Positions 15,589 to 26,600 of a DNA stretch of 64,000 nt are shown here, piece by piece (the first letter of the stretch is position 1; each line of letters begins with the position of its first letter). Source of the DNA: Carallia brachiata (Eukaryota; Streptophyta; Magnoliopsida; Malpighiales; Rhizophoraceae); assembly GCA_021464245.1 (NCBI GenBank), contig JADCRB010000032.1, positions 1,166,025 to 1,230,024 of the forward strand, written 5' to 3'. A program made the position numbers and the translations under genes. The notes beneath the pieces were generated by a model. The model saw only the letters and a program-made list of their open reading frames with translations, was not told where the DNA came from and searched no databases.

Positions 15589-18045
15589 AGCGGCTGCGGT
15601 AATAACACAATCAATAAGCTAAAGAACGCACAAGTTGCCGAGCCTGCACCAAAGTAGAAGTTGTTAAAATTCCTAAATATATCAAAGCAAACAATTATGC
15701 CGGCAAGTTTCTCTGAGACAAACAATCGAACATCTGGGCTCACCATAGAAACCAGAGAACCTCTACGAGTAAAAAAATTAAAAATTAAAAAAATAACTTC
15801 GACCCGTGATTTTGTGTCGATAACAATGTCCAGATTTTAATGAGACATAATCAGATAACATGGTTTTGGTAATGGAAATCCGAACACTTAACCAAAAATA
15901 AAAGGAAAAAAAAAACACAGCGAGAGAGAGAGAGAGAGAGAGACAGAGAGTTTCATCAAAAGCACCCAAGAATCAAGTAAAAAAAAAAACATGGAAAAAA
16001 CAATTCGAGAATTTAAAGTACTAGAATAACCAAAAAATACCAAGCCAGTTAGGACAAGATCGTTAAGGCGGTCGCAGTAGCCGCACACGAGGAATGTTGG
16101 GTTTCCGAGCCAAAACACATCGTCGTTTGATCGCACTGGCTTTGTTGACTTCTTCTTTTTTCTTTTTTCTATTTTCTTTTTTAAGACCATCTAGTATCTA
16201 ATATCAAAACTGATTAATATAGCCGATAAGAGTAAGACTTCAATAGCGATAAAGATTTTTCAATAAATATTTAACGCTAGTGCATTTTTAATGTTTAAAC
16301 TAGAGACTTTTGATTAGATAGTATCAAACACCTACCATTTAACGTCTGTTAACGTCTGTTGATTGTGTTGCCGTTTTCTCTTTGGTTTCTGTTGTTGGTT
16401 TGGGCCGCCAAAGTAGATTGGGCCGAGTGCTCTGAGCACCTCCCACACTTAAAATGGAACTCGTAGTAAATGCTGGCCCCAAAACTATAGCACTCTAAGT
16501 TGACCCCAAAAACGTGACTATTGAAAGCCCTCTAATTCGACCAAAAAAAAAAAAAAAGAGCCCTCTGAAATGCTCAATTTAAAAAAAAAATCAAAATATT
16601 AATTTAAGAGTTTGAACTTTACCTAGAGTTACCATGGAACTCAAAAAAGTTAAAAATTATTTTTTGAATAGATTTTCTGGTTTGTTTCAATTAGAGTTCA
16701 CAAATTTGAAAGAGGTGAAGCTATAAAGTTTTTCAATAGACTTTGAGTTGAATACAATCGCAACTAAAATTTCTAGCTTGAAACAAAATAGAACTCACAG
16801 TTAATTAGCACCAGTTTTTTTTTTTTTTCATGACTCAAATACATCTGAATTTTTATTTAGAACTTAAATGATGTAGGTTTTTGAAAATGTCAGCTATAAA
16901 TGCTTTCAAAACAAGGTGGTTTTTGTTAAAACACGTGTAATCTAAAAAATTAAGTATTTTCAACAAATTATATTGATTTTTGATGAATGTCATCAATCTT
17001 TGATCTGCTTTCAAATTGTCAGAGATATTTTTCTTCAATTTAGGTGCTTGCTAATTTTACTCATTTTTTTTAAAGTAAAATTAAGTTATAATATAATACT
17101 ACAAAAATATATTTTTTATTTTTTATTTAAGTAAATTTTACTTATTATATGGTATAAGCTAATTAATAAATTATATCCACTTAAAAAAAATTAAATTAGA
17201 AATTTCTTTTAAGCATACGCACGTTTCAGCAATACCGTTGAGTGATTTTTAAAGAAATTGACTGTGGGCACTCTTACACCCAATTTAGCTCGCCCACAGA
17301 TTCTGTTTCTTTGCCAACCTTAAATCATGAACAATAGCCCCTGAATTCGCGTGCCAAACTTGTTCTTAGGATAAAACAAAACAAACAAAAAAAAATCGAT
17401 CTTATCTTAACAAGCTTAGGTTGGTTTCGTAAAGATTTTATACAATAATCTAGCTCTCTTAGCGGCTGTAGCCAGCGGTATTTCACTTTCCTAATTGCAC
17501 TTTCCTTTAGCTACCTTCTGTTTCCAATTAGTCTTTGAATTTTTAAACGAACATAGTCAAGTTGATGCATTCTTTATGCAGGTCGATATTGTACTATTAC
17601 AACCATAGAATTTATAGTGGTGATTCTTATTATTAATTATAATTGTTTATATTGGTGATTTTTATTAATATAATATAAGAATTCTCATTTAAAAAATGTC
17701 AAATTAATGCGGATCATATAATTTTATCGAAATGATTAATCTTCATCTGGAAGAATTCTTTGCCTAATGGGATAAAAATCAAGACTTTTTTTCCTTCTCC
17801 TAAGGTGCCTAATTGTACCGTCCCTAAAATCAGACTATGGAGAAACAACCAAGGCTCAGCCAAATCTCATTTCCCCCTAAAAATAGCACAACTTGCATAC
17901 GGCAACTGATAATTGATTACTTATAATCTTTCACTGTTCACTGTTAAAGTTCGTTGGCCTATAAATTGAAGCATTATTTCACTGGCAAGTGGCAATTGTT
18001 TCCGGGATTCTCATTTTCTTTGTTTGGTAAAAAAAAAAGGAAAAA
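15589..18045. other. Intergenic: COQ5 leader/promoter to SHT1 promoter
   Basis: The COQ5 leader probably extends through 15,600-16,130, including a (GA)11 tract at 15,922-15,943. From 16,200 to 17,850 the DNA is A+T-rich with no supportable gene. A segment near 17,080-17,170 resembles the TTAATTAATTA-rich repeat family listed separately. Homology with the SHT2 promoter starts abruptly at about 17,885. Confidence 0.5.
17960..17967 (+). promoter_or_regulatory. TATA box of SHT1
   Basis: TATAAATT lies 86 bp before the SHT1 ATG in the context GTTGGCCTATAAATT. The same GTTGGCCTATAAATT context occurs before SHT2, so the core promoter was duplicated with the gene. Confidence 0.7.
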
Positions 18046-19440
18046 ATGTTAGTGACAATCAAAGGATCTTACATAATCAAACCATCGAAGCCAACATGGA
18101 CAGGCACGCTTGCCCTCTCAGAATGGGACCAAGTCGGAACCATAACCCATGTCCCCACCATCTACTTCTATAGATCGCCTCCACCAAATTGGATTTCGCC
18201 ACCCAATTCAATATTCAATGTCTTGAAAGACTCGTTGAGCGATGCCTTGGTGCCATTTTATCCACTTGCTGGCCGTTTGAACTGGACAGGGCACGGCGGC
18301 CGTCTTGAACTAGTCTGCAATGCCATGGGTGTCCAGTTCATTGAGGCTCAATCAGAATCCACGCTGGACGACTTCGGTGACTTCTCGCCTTCTCCTGAGT
18401 ACCAGTACCTGGTCCCTGATGTCGACTATCGCATACCAATCGGTGAAATCCCACCGCTGCTAGCCCAACTCACCAAGTTCCGGTGCGGTGGGGTCAGCCT
18501 CAGCCTGACGATATCTCATGCCGTTGTTGATGGGCCAAGCGCACTTCATTTTATATCTGAATGGGCGAGAATTGCCCGCGGCGAGCCGTTAGGTACTGTG
18601 CCATTTCTTGATCGAACAGTCTTGCGAGCTGGGGAACCCCCACAAGCCGGGAAGCCATCGCATGATCATCATAATCATACAGAGTTCAACCGTCCGCCGT
18701 TGCTGCTTGGACAATCAAGCAATGCGGAGGAAAGAAAGAAGAAGACAACCGTGGCCATGTTGAGAGTAACAGCAGACCAAGTTGAGAAACTGAGAGCCAA
18801 AGCCAATGAGACCAAAAGAAAAGACGACCAAAACAACATTATAGGCCGTGGTTATACTAGATACGAGACCTTGACAGGACACATATGGAGGTCAGCGTGC
18901 AAAGCCCGAGGACACAAACATGAGCAGCCAACTGGGTTGGGTGTTTGTGTCGATTCCCGGAGACGAATGCAGCCGCCTTTACCTCGTGGTTATTTTGGAA
19001 ACGCAACTTTTGATGTAGTCGCGTTTAGCTGTTCCGGGGAGCTGGTGTCAAAGCCGTTAGGATTCGCTTCAGGAAAAATAAGGGAGGCAATTGAGAAGGT
19101 AAACAGTGAGTATATGAATTCTGCGATCAATTTCCTGAAGAGTCAACCGGACTTGACCAAGTTTCAGGATATTCATGCAATGACAGCAGGTCATGATCAT
19201 CAGGGGCCTTTCCTTGGCAACCCAAATCTTGGGGTGGTCAGCTGGTTGTCTCTGCCAATTTACGGTCTTGATTTTGGGTGGGGAAAAGAGGTTTACATGG
19301 GACCAGGATCTCATGATTTTGACGGGGACTCGTTGCTGTTGCCCAGTCCTCATAGGGATGGGTCCTTAATTGTTGCAATTTGCTTGCAAGTGGCTCATAT
19401 GGAAGCCTTTAAGAAGTACTTCTACGAGGATATTATGTAG
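18046..19440 (+). CDS. SHT: BAHD acyltransferase, spermidine hydroxycinnamoyl transferase type, copy 1
   Basis: Cytosolic BAHD enzyme that moves hydroxycinnamoyl groups from CoA thioesters to spermidine, feeding phenolamides of the pollen coat (known for Arabidopsis SHT; substrate here inferred). Single exon, 464 aa, normal BAHD length. The catalytic HXXXD is HAVVD (within [17 protein letters not shown]), with the structural DFGWG near the C-terminus ([10 protein letters not shown]). SHT-like blocks across the protein: [67 protein letters not shown], and [18 protein letters not shown] at the end. The start ATG follows an A-rich leader and matches copy 2. It lies 3.9 kb upstream of and in tandem with copy 2. 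No break or missing residue; this copy keeps the more conserved C-terminal half. It could act on another polyamine or alcohol acceptor. Confidence 0.93.
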   Translation: MLVTIKGSYIIKPSKPTWTGTLALSEWDQVGTITHVPTIYFYRSPPPNWISPPNSIFNVLKDSLSDALVPFYPLAGRLNWTGHGGRLELVCNAMGVQFIEAQSESTLDDFGDFSPSPEYQYLVPDVDYRIPIGEIPPLLAQLTKFRCGGVSLSLTISHAVVDGPSALHFISEWARIARGEPLGTVPFLDRTVLRAGEPPQAGKPSHDHHNHTEFNRPPLLLGQSSNAEERKKKTTVAMLRVTADQVEKLRAKANETKRKDDQNNIIGRGYTRYETLTGHIWRSACKARGHKHEQPTGLGVCVDSRRRMQPPLPRGYFGNATFDVVAFSCSGELVSKPLGFASGKIREAIEKVNSEYMNSAINFLKSQPDLTKFQDIHAMTAGHDHQGPFLGNPNLGVVSWLSLPIYGLDFGWGKEVYMGPGSHDFDGDSLLLPSPHRDGSLIVAICLQVAHMEAFKKYFYEDIM

Positions 19441-19679
19441 AATTGCTTTCATGTTGATGATCAGGTGAAAGCAATTTCCTCTGAACACCCCCCCCCCCCC
19501 AAAAAAAAGAAGCAGGTAAGAAAAATGAGAAATTAAATTAAAAGAAAGAAGTTATAACAAAAGAAAGGGAAAAAAAAAAAAAGACCAACGAATCATTACC
19601 TTATATTAGGAAAGTCTTATCTTTGTTTCTTTGTTTGCTGTTGGTGAATAATTATTTAAAGATTAATAGTAGGATGGTG

Positions 19680-19995
19680 TGCCTGCCAAGTTGTGTGTGC
19701 TATGTAGTTTACTTTTTTTTTTTTAATTTTTCCCTTTGTAATAAATAAAAAAAAATTGCTGCCTTAAACCTGAGATTCATATTTTCGTTTAACAAAGGAT
19801 AATTTGGTTCCAAAATTTTGGACACCATGCAGTATTATTGTCTGTTGCCATCGTCTACAAATAGTTGAAGGATTCCCATCACAATTATCTTCGGAGCGAA
19901 GCTTAAGACGCCAACCTAGATGAGATTATGCCATAAAGGATTGTCAACCGAGTATGCACATGCACAATTCTCAACTGTGGATAAGTTCTTCCAAT
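19680..19995 (+). repeat. SHT 3'-flank block, copy A
   Basis: This contains the segment TTGGTTCCAAAATTTTGGAC, then the CTGTTGCCATCGTCTACAA and AGTTGAAGGATT words. The same order recurs at 24,895, 32,720 and 57,570, marking each former SHT downstream region. The copy ends in a GATCAATAAATCGATAATT stretch that diverges after about 20,000. Confidence 0.8.
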
Positions 19996-20366
19996 CATAG
20001 TTCTAAAAATGGAGTAATTTTAACGGTTAGATCAATAAATCGATAATTTCAAATTTAAATCGGTCTATTTTATTTTTATTTTTTGTTGTTTAACCGAACA
20101 AATAATTGACTCGAAAAAAAGTATGCACTAATTATGTAGTCATGTTAACATTAATTAAGATTAATTAGTGAAATTAAATTTATATTTAATTTAATATTAA
20201 TCATATTATAATTATTCAAACTATTTGTACAAACACAATAATATTTTTGTGCACCATACTTCTTTTCTTGACGAAAAAAAATTATGTGTAACTAGAAACT
20301 GATTAAGCAATGAGCGAGATAAAAAATGAAGTCTCAATCATTAAGGCTGAAATCCCTTGGAAGTTC

Positions 20367-20670
20367 GGGATAATCAATGTTGAAGGCTAAACATTTAATT
20401 TTTTTTATTTGAGGACTAAATTTTTTAATTTTTTATTTAAAATATATATTGTTATTTTTTATTTTATCTAAGTCCTTTTGTAACCAAATCGTTAACTTTC
20501 TTATTAATTTTGTATCGTATCCGTTTAATTTAACGAAAAAATTAATAGTAAATTAAAAAAAAGACTTAAATAAATAAAAAATATAAATATAAATCTTAAA
20601 TAAAAAACTTAAAAAATTTAAATTTTGAATAAACAAAAATTTTAACGTTTAGATTTTAATCGGTTATCCC
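20367..20670. mobile_element. Non-autonomous TIR element (about 300 bp) in the SHT2 upstream block
   Basis: Absent from the paralogous block at 31,195, where the flanks join directly (CCCAGGAAGTTCTAGCAC). The ends are inverted near-copies: GGGATAATCAATGTTGAAGG on the left; the right-end complement is GGGATAACCGATTAAAATCT. It is flanked by a 9-10 bp imperfect duplication (TTGGAAGTTC / ATAGGAGTTC). The interior is A+T-rich and palindromic with no coding capacity. A 9-bp-class duplication suggests a Mutator-like MITE. Confidence 0.75.
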
Positions 20671-20853
20671 ATAGGAGTTCTGGCACGTAATCACTAACCA
20701 CGACATTAAATAATGACACAATAACCAGCATGCAAGGTAGGTTAACATGCTCGCAGCCGAGCCGTTCATTGGTGACCATGGTCGTTCATTATTTTCTACT
20801 GTCCATGTCACTTTATATCAGTTTAACATTTCAATTTTGTTTTCAGACCCATA

Positions 20854-20900
20854 GGAGAGAGAGAGAGAGACATAGAGAGAGAGAGAGAGAGAGAGAGAGA
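20854..20900. repeat. (GA)n microsatellite, SHT upstream block
   Basis: An interrupted GA tract of about 23 units. The orthologous positions in the other blocks hold a shorter tract (31,553-31,579) and an almost erased one (42,040-42,052). Confidence 0.9.
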
Positions 20901-21310
20901 TGGTTGTCAGCGTCGTTTCCATTTCTTTCTACCTACTGTCACCAGCTACACTGAGATAGAGACATAAACTTTCTGTCAACCTCAAGGGCATAGTGCAGAT
21001 TCTACAGAAGCAGCAAGATTGACTTTTGGACCACAAAAGTAGATAGTTTTGACTTTTGAGGAAATTCTCAACAATTGCTTTCATTTCCTAGCCTCCAAGC
21101 CTTCCTGATTTCAACCGACCAAATGCTCATGAACAACTGGGATTCACCAGACAAAAACAATCAGGGTCCAGCAACACTGTCAGTCGCTTTGAGCACAATG
21201 CACGAAGGACACTGACCCATGTGATAAATCTAAATAATAGAATGACGGCAACAATTATAGGAGTTGATATTTTTGACAATAACTGGACATTGATTCACAT
21301 TTGGCAACAG

Positions 21311-22844
21311 ATTTTTACAGCTTGTTTGGAGAAAGAAATTAGAGAAGGAAAATGAAGAGAAAGAAAGTAATGAGAAAATATAAATTGTTTAGAAATGATT
21401 AGAAAATAAAAGGAAAAAAAATTTTAATATCACAAATGACGTTTATACTCCTAAATGCCATTCATGTGTAGTAGTTAGAAAAAATTTTACATTTTGCTAA
21501 ATATATACCAAAAATACATTTGTGTGGTAAACTATATTCGCTATTAAAATGTTTATTGGCATTATATCAAAATTTCACCGGTGCATCTTAAGTTACTTAT
21601 CTAATATCATATTATTAATTATGAGGCTGTGATTGTACCCACGCCACTTTGCACTGATTAATGGCTACAAATCAACTAATCCATTTGTGTCCAAGTGACA
21701 ACTTACAAGGCACCAATTTCTCAACTATGAAAGATATGCTTTCGATTGGAAATCAGGATACCCACTTCTTGTTTTAGTTTGTTTCTTAAGTTATCGGTTG
21801 TTTCGACTTAATGGGTGCTTTTTTATTTTGTTTATTGTTCTCATGTATCTCTGTGTGTGTCTGTGTGTTGTTACCTTATTTGTGGGTTTGACGAATAGTT
21901 TACAAGAAGTTGTTTCCTTGAAGTGATTAAAACAACAAAGCTGAAAAAATATGGAATTTGAAAGATAAGAGAAGACGGAGGACATTGCAAGTAGCAATAT
22001 TAGCTTGATAGATCTGTCATGGAGAAGTACTAATAGTCCAAATTAAATAAAAAATTATGAAGAAAGTAACAAAGCAAGTAAAGTAGGGGTACCTGCCATT
22101 GATGCGGCAACGAGATTTCGCCTGCAATTAGAGGGTGATGGTACGCGTACGAGGGAGCCGAACAGAAGAGCGAGTCCGATCTTTCCTTCTCTGTTTTGAC
22201 TAGTTTCAGACCTTTTTTATGAGAGCAATTTTGTAAATTTATTATACACCCAGTTGCTTCTTAACAACTTTCTCGTCAATTTAGAGAGAAAATTTTGACA
22301 GTAAGTCCCACATTAATATTTGCCTGCCTTTCGCTTGCTTTTTACACCCTTGCATTCTAATCACCTTTTTTTTCCAAACAACCGATTATTCTTTTCTATT
22401 CTGATTTTCTTTCTCCTCTCAATTTTCTCCCCTAATCCTTGCGCTCCAAATAGACGATTATGGTTTATTTAGATTTTAAAATTTTAGTGAAAAAAAAAAT
22501 TGTGAAAAAAAATTATAAAAAAAAAATTATAAGAAAATAATGAGAAAGTAAAATTATATATTTAAATTGTATGAAAAAATTATAAAAAAGAAAGTATATT
22601 AATAAAATTATAAAAATACTCTTATAAATAATTAAATAGTAAATTAAAGTTAATGAGATAATATTGGAATTATTTTAATTATTTTACTGTATTTTTTTAA
22701 TTAACTTCTGACACTTCTTGATTTTTCTAATCATTTTACTTTTCCAATTTAATTCTCATGCAATTCAAATAATTAATTTTACATTAATTTTATCAATTTT
22801 CTTTCGCTCTCTTTTCTAATAAGAAATCCAAACATAGGGAAAGT
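21311..22844. mobile_element. About 1.5-kb insertion upstream of SHT2, hAT-like ends, possible captured gene piece
   Basis: The paralogous blocks run directly from the ACATTTGACAACAG word to AAGTATTGCCTTTT (32,163-32,200), whereas here 1.5 kb separates them. Both ends carry a GTTTGGA-type motif in inverted orientation (CTTGTTTGGAGAAAG at 21,328; ATCCAAACATAGGGAAA at 22,826). The inside is A+T-rich except 22,090-22,200, a GC-richer patch. No transposase was found. The ends are approximate, and it may be two nested elements rather than one. Confidence 0.5.
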
Positions 22845-23267
22845 ATTGCCTTTTGTCATCATCTACTACATTGCATAAATCAGAAACCCAACACTCACTG
22901 TAGTTGTTCGCTTGCGTGGCTTAAACATTTGTTTCCAAGTGTCATGGATGCCAAAAGGGCCCTACCCTCCCTCAACTTTTGAGATTTGAAAATGAATGGA
23001 CCATGTCAAATTCATACCTGCAACAACAACACACCAGCTGACACGTGGGAAAAATCCCAAAGTAACCCCAGAATGGATGGGATAGGCTGTGACTTGAAGA
23101 AACCATTTTTATCCGTCTGCTAACGTAGACAAGATGGTGATGCTGAGTTACTGCATGCCCCATCATTCAGAAGAACAGTTCAACGATGACTCTGCCAGCA
23201 AACCAAACTTACTTGAGGCAACTGACGATTGGTTACTTCTAATCTTCACTGTTAAGGTTGGTTGGCC

Positions 23268-23275
23268 TATAAATT
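23268..23275 (+). promoter_or_regulatory. TATA box of SHT2
   Basis: TATAAATT in the context GTTGGCCTATAAATT, 116 bp before the SHT2 ATG. The spacing differs from SHT1 (86 bp) because of a small insertion (about 23,278-23,300) and a longer A-rich leader. Confidence 0.7.
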
Positions 23276-23383
23276 ACAATTGGGTGATCGACAAAACATT
23301 TCAGTGGCAAGTGGCAATTATTTCCACAATTCTCATTTTCATTGATAAAAAAAAAGGGGGTAAAAAAAAAAAAAAAAGGAAAA

Positions 23384-24757
23384 ATGGTAGTGACAATCAA
23401 AGGGTATTACATAGTCAAACCATCGAAGCCAACATGGACAGGCATCCTTGCCCTATCAGAATGCGACCAAGTCGGAACCTTATCCCATGTGCCCACCATC
23501 TACTTCTATAGATCGCCTCCACCGAATTGGATTTCGCCACCCAATTCCATATTGAATGTCCTGAAAGACTCGTTGAGCGATGCATTGGTGCCATTTTATC
23601 CGCTCGCCGGCCGTTTGAACTGGATAGGCCACGGCGGCCGTCTTGAACTGGTCTGCAATGCCATGGGTGTCCAGTTCATTGAGGCTGAATCAGAATCCAC
23701 GCTGGACGACTTCGGTGACTTCTCGCCTTCTCCTGAGTACCAATACCTGGTCCCTGAGGTCGACTATCGCATGCCAATCAGTGAATTGCCGCCGATGCTG
23801 GCCCAACTTACGAAGTTCCGGTGTGGTGGGTTCAGCCTCGGTCTGGCGATATCTCATGCCGTTGCTGATGGGTCAAGCGCACTTCATTTTATATCTGAGT
23901 GGGCAAGAATTGCCCGCGGCGAGCCATTAGGCAGTGTGCCATTTCTTGATCGAACGGTCTTGCGAGCTGATGAATCCTCACAAGCTAGGCAGCCACCGCC
24001 TGATCATAATCATACAGAATTCGAGGATCCGCCATTGTTGCTTGGACAATCAAGCGACACAGAGGAGAGGAAAAAGAAGACAACTATGGCCATGTTGAGA
24101 GTAACAACAGACCAAGTTGAGAAACTGAGAGCCAAAGCTAATGAGACCAACGACAACATAGGCCGCAGTTATACTAGGTACGAGACCCTGACAGGACACA
24201 TATGGAGATCTGCCTGTAAAGCCCGCGGGCACAAGCATGAGCAGCCAACTGGGTTGGGTGTTTGTCTCGACATACGGATTCGATTGCAGCCGCCTTTGCC
24301 TCGTGCTTATTTTGGCAATGCAACTGTTGATGTAGCCGCCTTAAGCACTTCCGGGGAGCTGGTGACGAAGCCGTTAGGATTCGCTGCAGGAAGAATCAGG
24401 GAGGCAATTGAGATGGCGAACAGTGAATATATCAACTCTATGATAAATTTCGTGAAGAGTCATTCGGACTTGACCAACTTTCAGGATATTCACGCAATCC
24501 CGGGTGATGATGATCATCTAGGGCCTTTCTATGGCAACCCAAATCTTGAGGTGATCAGCTGGTTGACTCTGCCGCTTTATGGTCATGATTTTGGGTGGGG
24601 AAAGGAGGTTTACATGGTACTACCATCTGTTAATTTTGATGGGAATTCGTACCTCATACCCAGTCCTGATGGGGATGGGTCCTTAATTGTTGCAATTTGC
24701 TTGCAGGTGGCTCATATGGAAGCCTTTAAGAAGTACTTCTACGAGGATATTATGTAG
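23384..24757 (+). CDS. SHT: BAHD acyltransferase, spermidine hydroxycinnamoyl transferase type, copy 2
   Basis: Tandem paralogue of the gene at 18,046: single exon, 457 aa, nearly identical over the first 200 residues. The start ATG was chosen by alignment with copy 1 (MVVTIKGYYIVKPSKP); the open frame upstream has no earlier ATG. HXXXD is HAVAD ([17 protein letters not shown]), and DFGWG is intact but preceded by His instead of Leu (YGHDFGWGKE). The segment after DFGWG differs strongly from copy 1 and from Arabidopsis SHT (copy 1 [16 protein letters not shown]; here MVLPSVNFDGNSYLIP), as does the GYFGN region (DIRIRLQPPLPRAYFGNA). A seven-residue shortening lies in the variable loop around residues 200-270. 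It is probably active, but substrate or acceptor preference may have shifted. Confidence 0.91.
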   Translation: MVVTIKGYYIVKPSKPTWTGILALSECDQVGTLSHVPTIYFYRSPPPNWISPPNSILNVLKDSLSDALVPFYPLAGRLNWIGHGGRLELVCNAMGVQFIEAESESTLDDFGDFSPSPEYQYLVPEVDYRMPISELPPMLAQLTKFRCGGFSLGLAISHAVADGSSALHFISEWARIARGEPLGSVPFLDRTVLRADESSQARQPPPDHNHTEFEDPPLLLGQSSDTEERKKKTTMAMLRVTTDQVEKLRAKANETNDNIGRSYTRYETLTGHIWRSACKARGHKHEQPTGLGVCLDIRIRLQPPLPRAYFGNATVDVAALSTSGELVTKPLGFAAGRIREAIEMANSEYINSMINFVKSHSDLTNFQDIHAIPGDDDHLGPFYGNPNLEVISWLTLPLYGHDFGWGKEVYMVLPSVNFDGNSYLIPSPDGDGSLIVAICLQVAHMEAFKKYFYEDIM

Positions 24758-24894
24758 GATTGCTTTGATGTTGATGATCAAGTGAAACCGATATCTTCTG
24801 AGCCAAAAAAAAAAAAAAAAAAGAATGAGAAATTAAACTAAAATAAAGAAATTCTAACAAAAGAAAAGAAAAAAAAAAAAAAAAGATGACCAAC

Positions 24895-25725
24895 GGAGAG
24901 GTGTACCAAGTGGTGTGCCATGTAATGTAGCCTACCTTTTCTTTTTTTTTTTCCCTTAATTTGTACGAACTACATATATATGTATGTGTTTGTATGTATT
25001 TGTGTGAATGTTGCTGCCGTAAACCTGATATTCAAATCTCAAAGCATAACTTGGTTCCAAAATTTTGGACAGCATGCAAGAAATATTGCCTGTTGCCATC
25101 GTCTACAACAGGTTGAAGGATTTCCATCATAATTAGCTTCGGAACAAAGCTTGACACCACCTACCTAGATGAGATTATGCGATACGGGGTTGTCAACTGA
25201 CTGCATGTGTCCAATTCTCAACTCGGGATAAGTTCTTTTAATCACAATTTTAAGAATCGAACTAACTCTACGATCGAATTAATGAATCAATAATTCAAAA
25301 CTTAAATCGGCCTGGTTCTTATATTTAACAAGACAAAAAAATGACCCAAACAAAAAATTGTGCGACCTGGTTGACTTGGACAGTTGAATCAATCTAATCA
25401 AATTAGTGAACTAATCAAGTCAATATTAAAAAATTTGTATATAATTATATTTTTAATTAATAATGCTTATAGATATATGTTTAAGTATTATTTTAATAAT
25501 ATTTTATTTCTTTATATACGATATATAAATATTAATTAATTAATCCACCGATCCGATCATCATCGAGTTGACGGTTAAACCATTAATGCATTGGATCTGA
25601 TCCTAAATCGGATCAGGTCCAATCCGAATTCAAAAATCATGCTTGATATGGTAAGTTAAACCGCCAGTCAGCTTAAAACGATTATTTTAACTTCAAGCGG
25701 CCTCTTAAACAAACGCTAGTGGTCG
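24895..25725 (+). repeat. SHT 3'-flank block, copy B
   Basis: Carries the same ordered words as copy A (GTTCCAAAATTTTGGACAGC, TTGCCATCGTCTACAA, ATGAGATTATGCGATACGG). It continues further, through the GATCCGATCATCATC and CTAGTGGTCGTAGGCCTAGG words shared with 32,720-33,450 and 57,640-58,480. No gene is present. Confidence 0.8.
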
Positions 25726-25959
25726 TAGGCCTAGGGGAAGCAGGGCCCAATTTTTTTTTTTTTTATGTCCAAAAAAACAATTGTAGCACGAACAACGCTT
25801 CTTGTATATGGTTTGGGTTTGAAGCCAACGCTTTCGGTAAAAAAAAATATTCCTTTGATAGAGACCAAAAAAAAAAAAATCCTTTGATGAGTTAATGCAA
25901 ATAATTTTTTAATAAAAAAAATTTATCACGAGTATATTAGTCATCAGATCTGTGAAGTC

Positions 25960-26600
25960 ATATTCTCTACAAAATTTGATATTTTATTTTACTGATGTAG
26001 GTAAGATTTTCATATTACATCAGGATTTCTTCTTTTTAGTTTTGTTTTCCTATTCTAGGTACGCTTTCCATATACAAAAGGTTTTTTTTTTCTTTTTATT
26101 TGTTGTTTTCCTATCCTGTATAGGATTTCCATATCACATTAGGATTTTTTCTTTTTATATTTTATTTTCCTACTCCTGGTAGTATTTCTATATTACATTA
26201 GAATTTCTTTTTCTCACCTTTTGTTTTTCCTACCCTGGATAGGATCTCCATATTACATTAAAATTTCTTTTATTTTTTGTTTTCCTATCATGGGTAGGAT
26301 TTCTATATTACATTAGGATTTTTTGTTTGTTGTTTTCCCATTCTGGATAGTATTTCTATATTACACTAGGAATTCTCCTTTTTGTTTTTGTTTTCCTATC
26401 TCAGGTAGGATTTCCATGTACATTAGGATTTCTTGTTTTTACCTTTTGTTTTCCTACCCTAGATATGATTTCCATATTACACTAATATTTCTTCTTTTAA
26501 TTCTTTGTTATCTATTCTAGATAGGATTTCCACATTAATTTCTTCTTTTTATTTTTTTTCCTTATCTGTTTGGTAGGATTTCCAATTACATGATGGCTTC
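25960..26600. repeat. Degenerate minisatellite, copy B (units about 60-70 bp)
   Basis: About nine to ten degenerate units, each built on TAGGATTTCCATATTACATT, then AGGATTTCTTCTTTTTATTT and TTGTTTTCCTA. The T-rich strand stays open by chance because the unit lacks stops in one frame. Related arrays lie at 33,695-34,800 and 58,640-58,860. Confidence 0.8.

Larger units (their letters stand above)
20125..21310. repeat. SHT upstream block, copy 1 (upstream of SHT2)
   Basis: Homologous to about 30,930-31,900 and 41,510-42,370. Shared words include ATGAAGTCTCAAT, GTTAACATGCTC/GTTAATCTGCTCATAGC, CCTGATTTCAACCGACCAAA, GAACAACTGGGATTC and TTTTTGACAATAACTGGACATT. The copies differ by the insertion at 20,367-20,670 and by expansion of the GA tract at 20,854. 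Confidence 0.8.

Noticed and set aside
23342..23383. N-terminal extension of SHT2 upstream of 23,384
   Set aside because: The frame is open but A/G-rich (Lys/Gly codons) with no ATG. Alignment with SHT1 and SHT family N-termini places the start at 23,384.
25952..26520. Phe-rich open frames as membrane-protein genes
   Set aside because: They are readings of the degenerate minisatellite; similar frames appear at 34,507 and 58,690 in the related arrays. No start context or domain.
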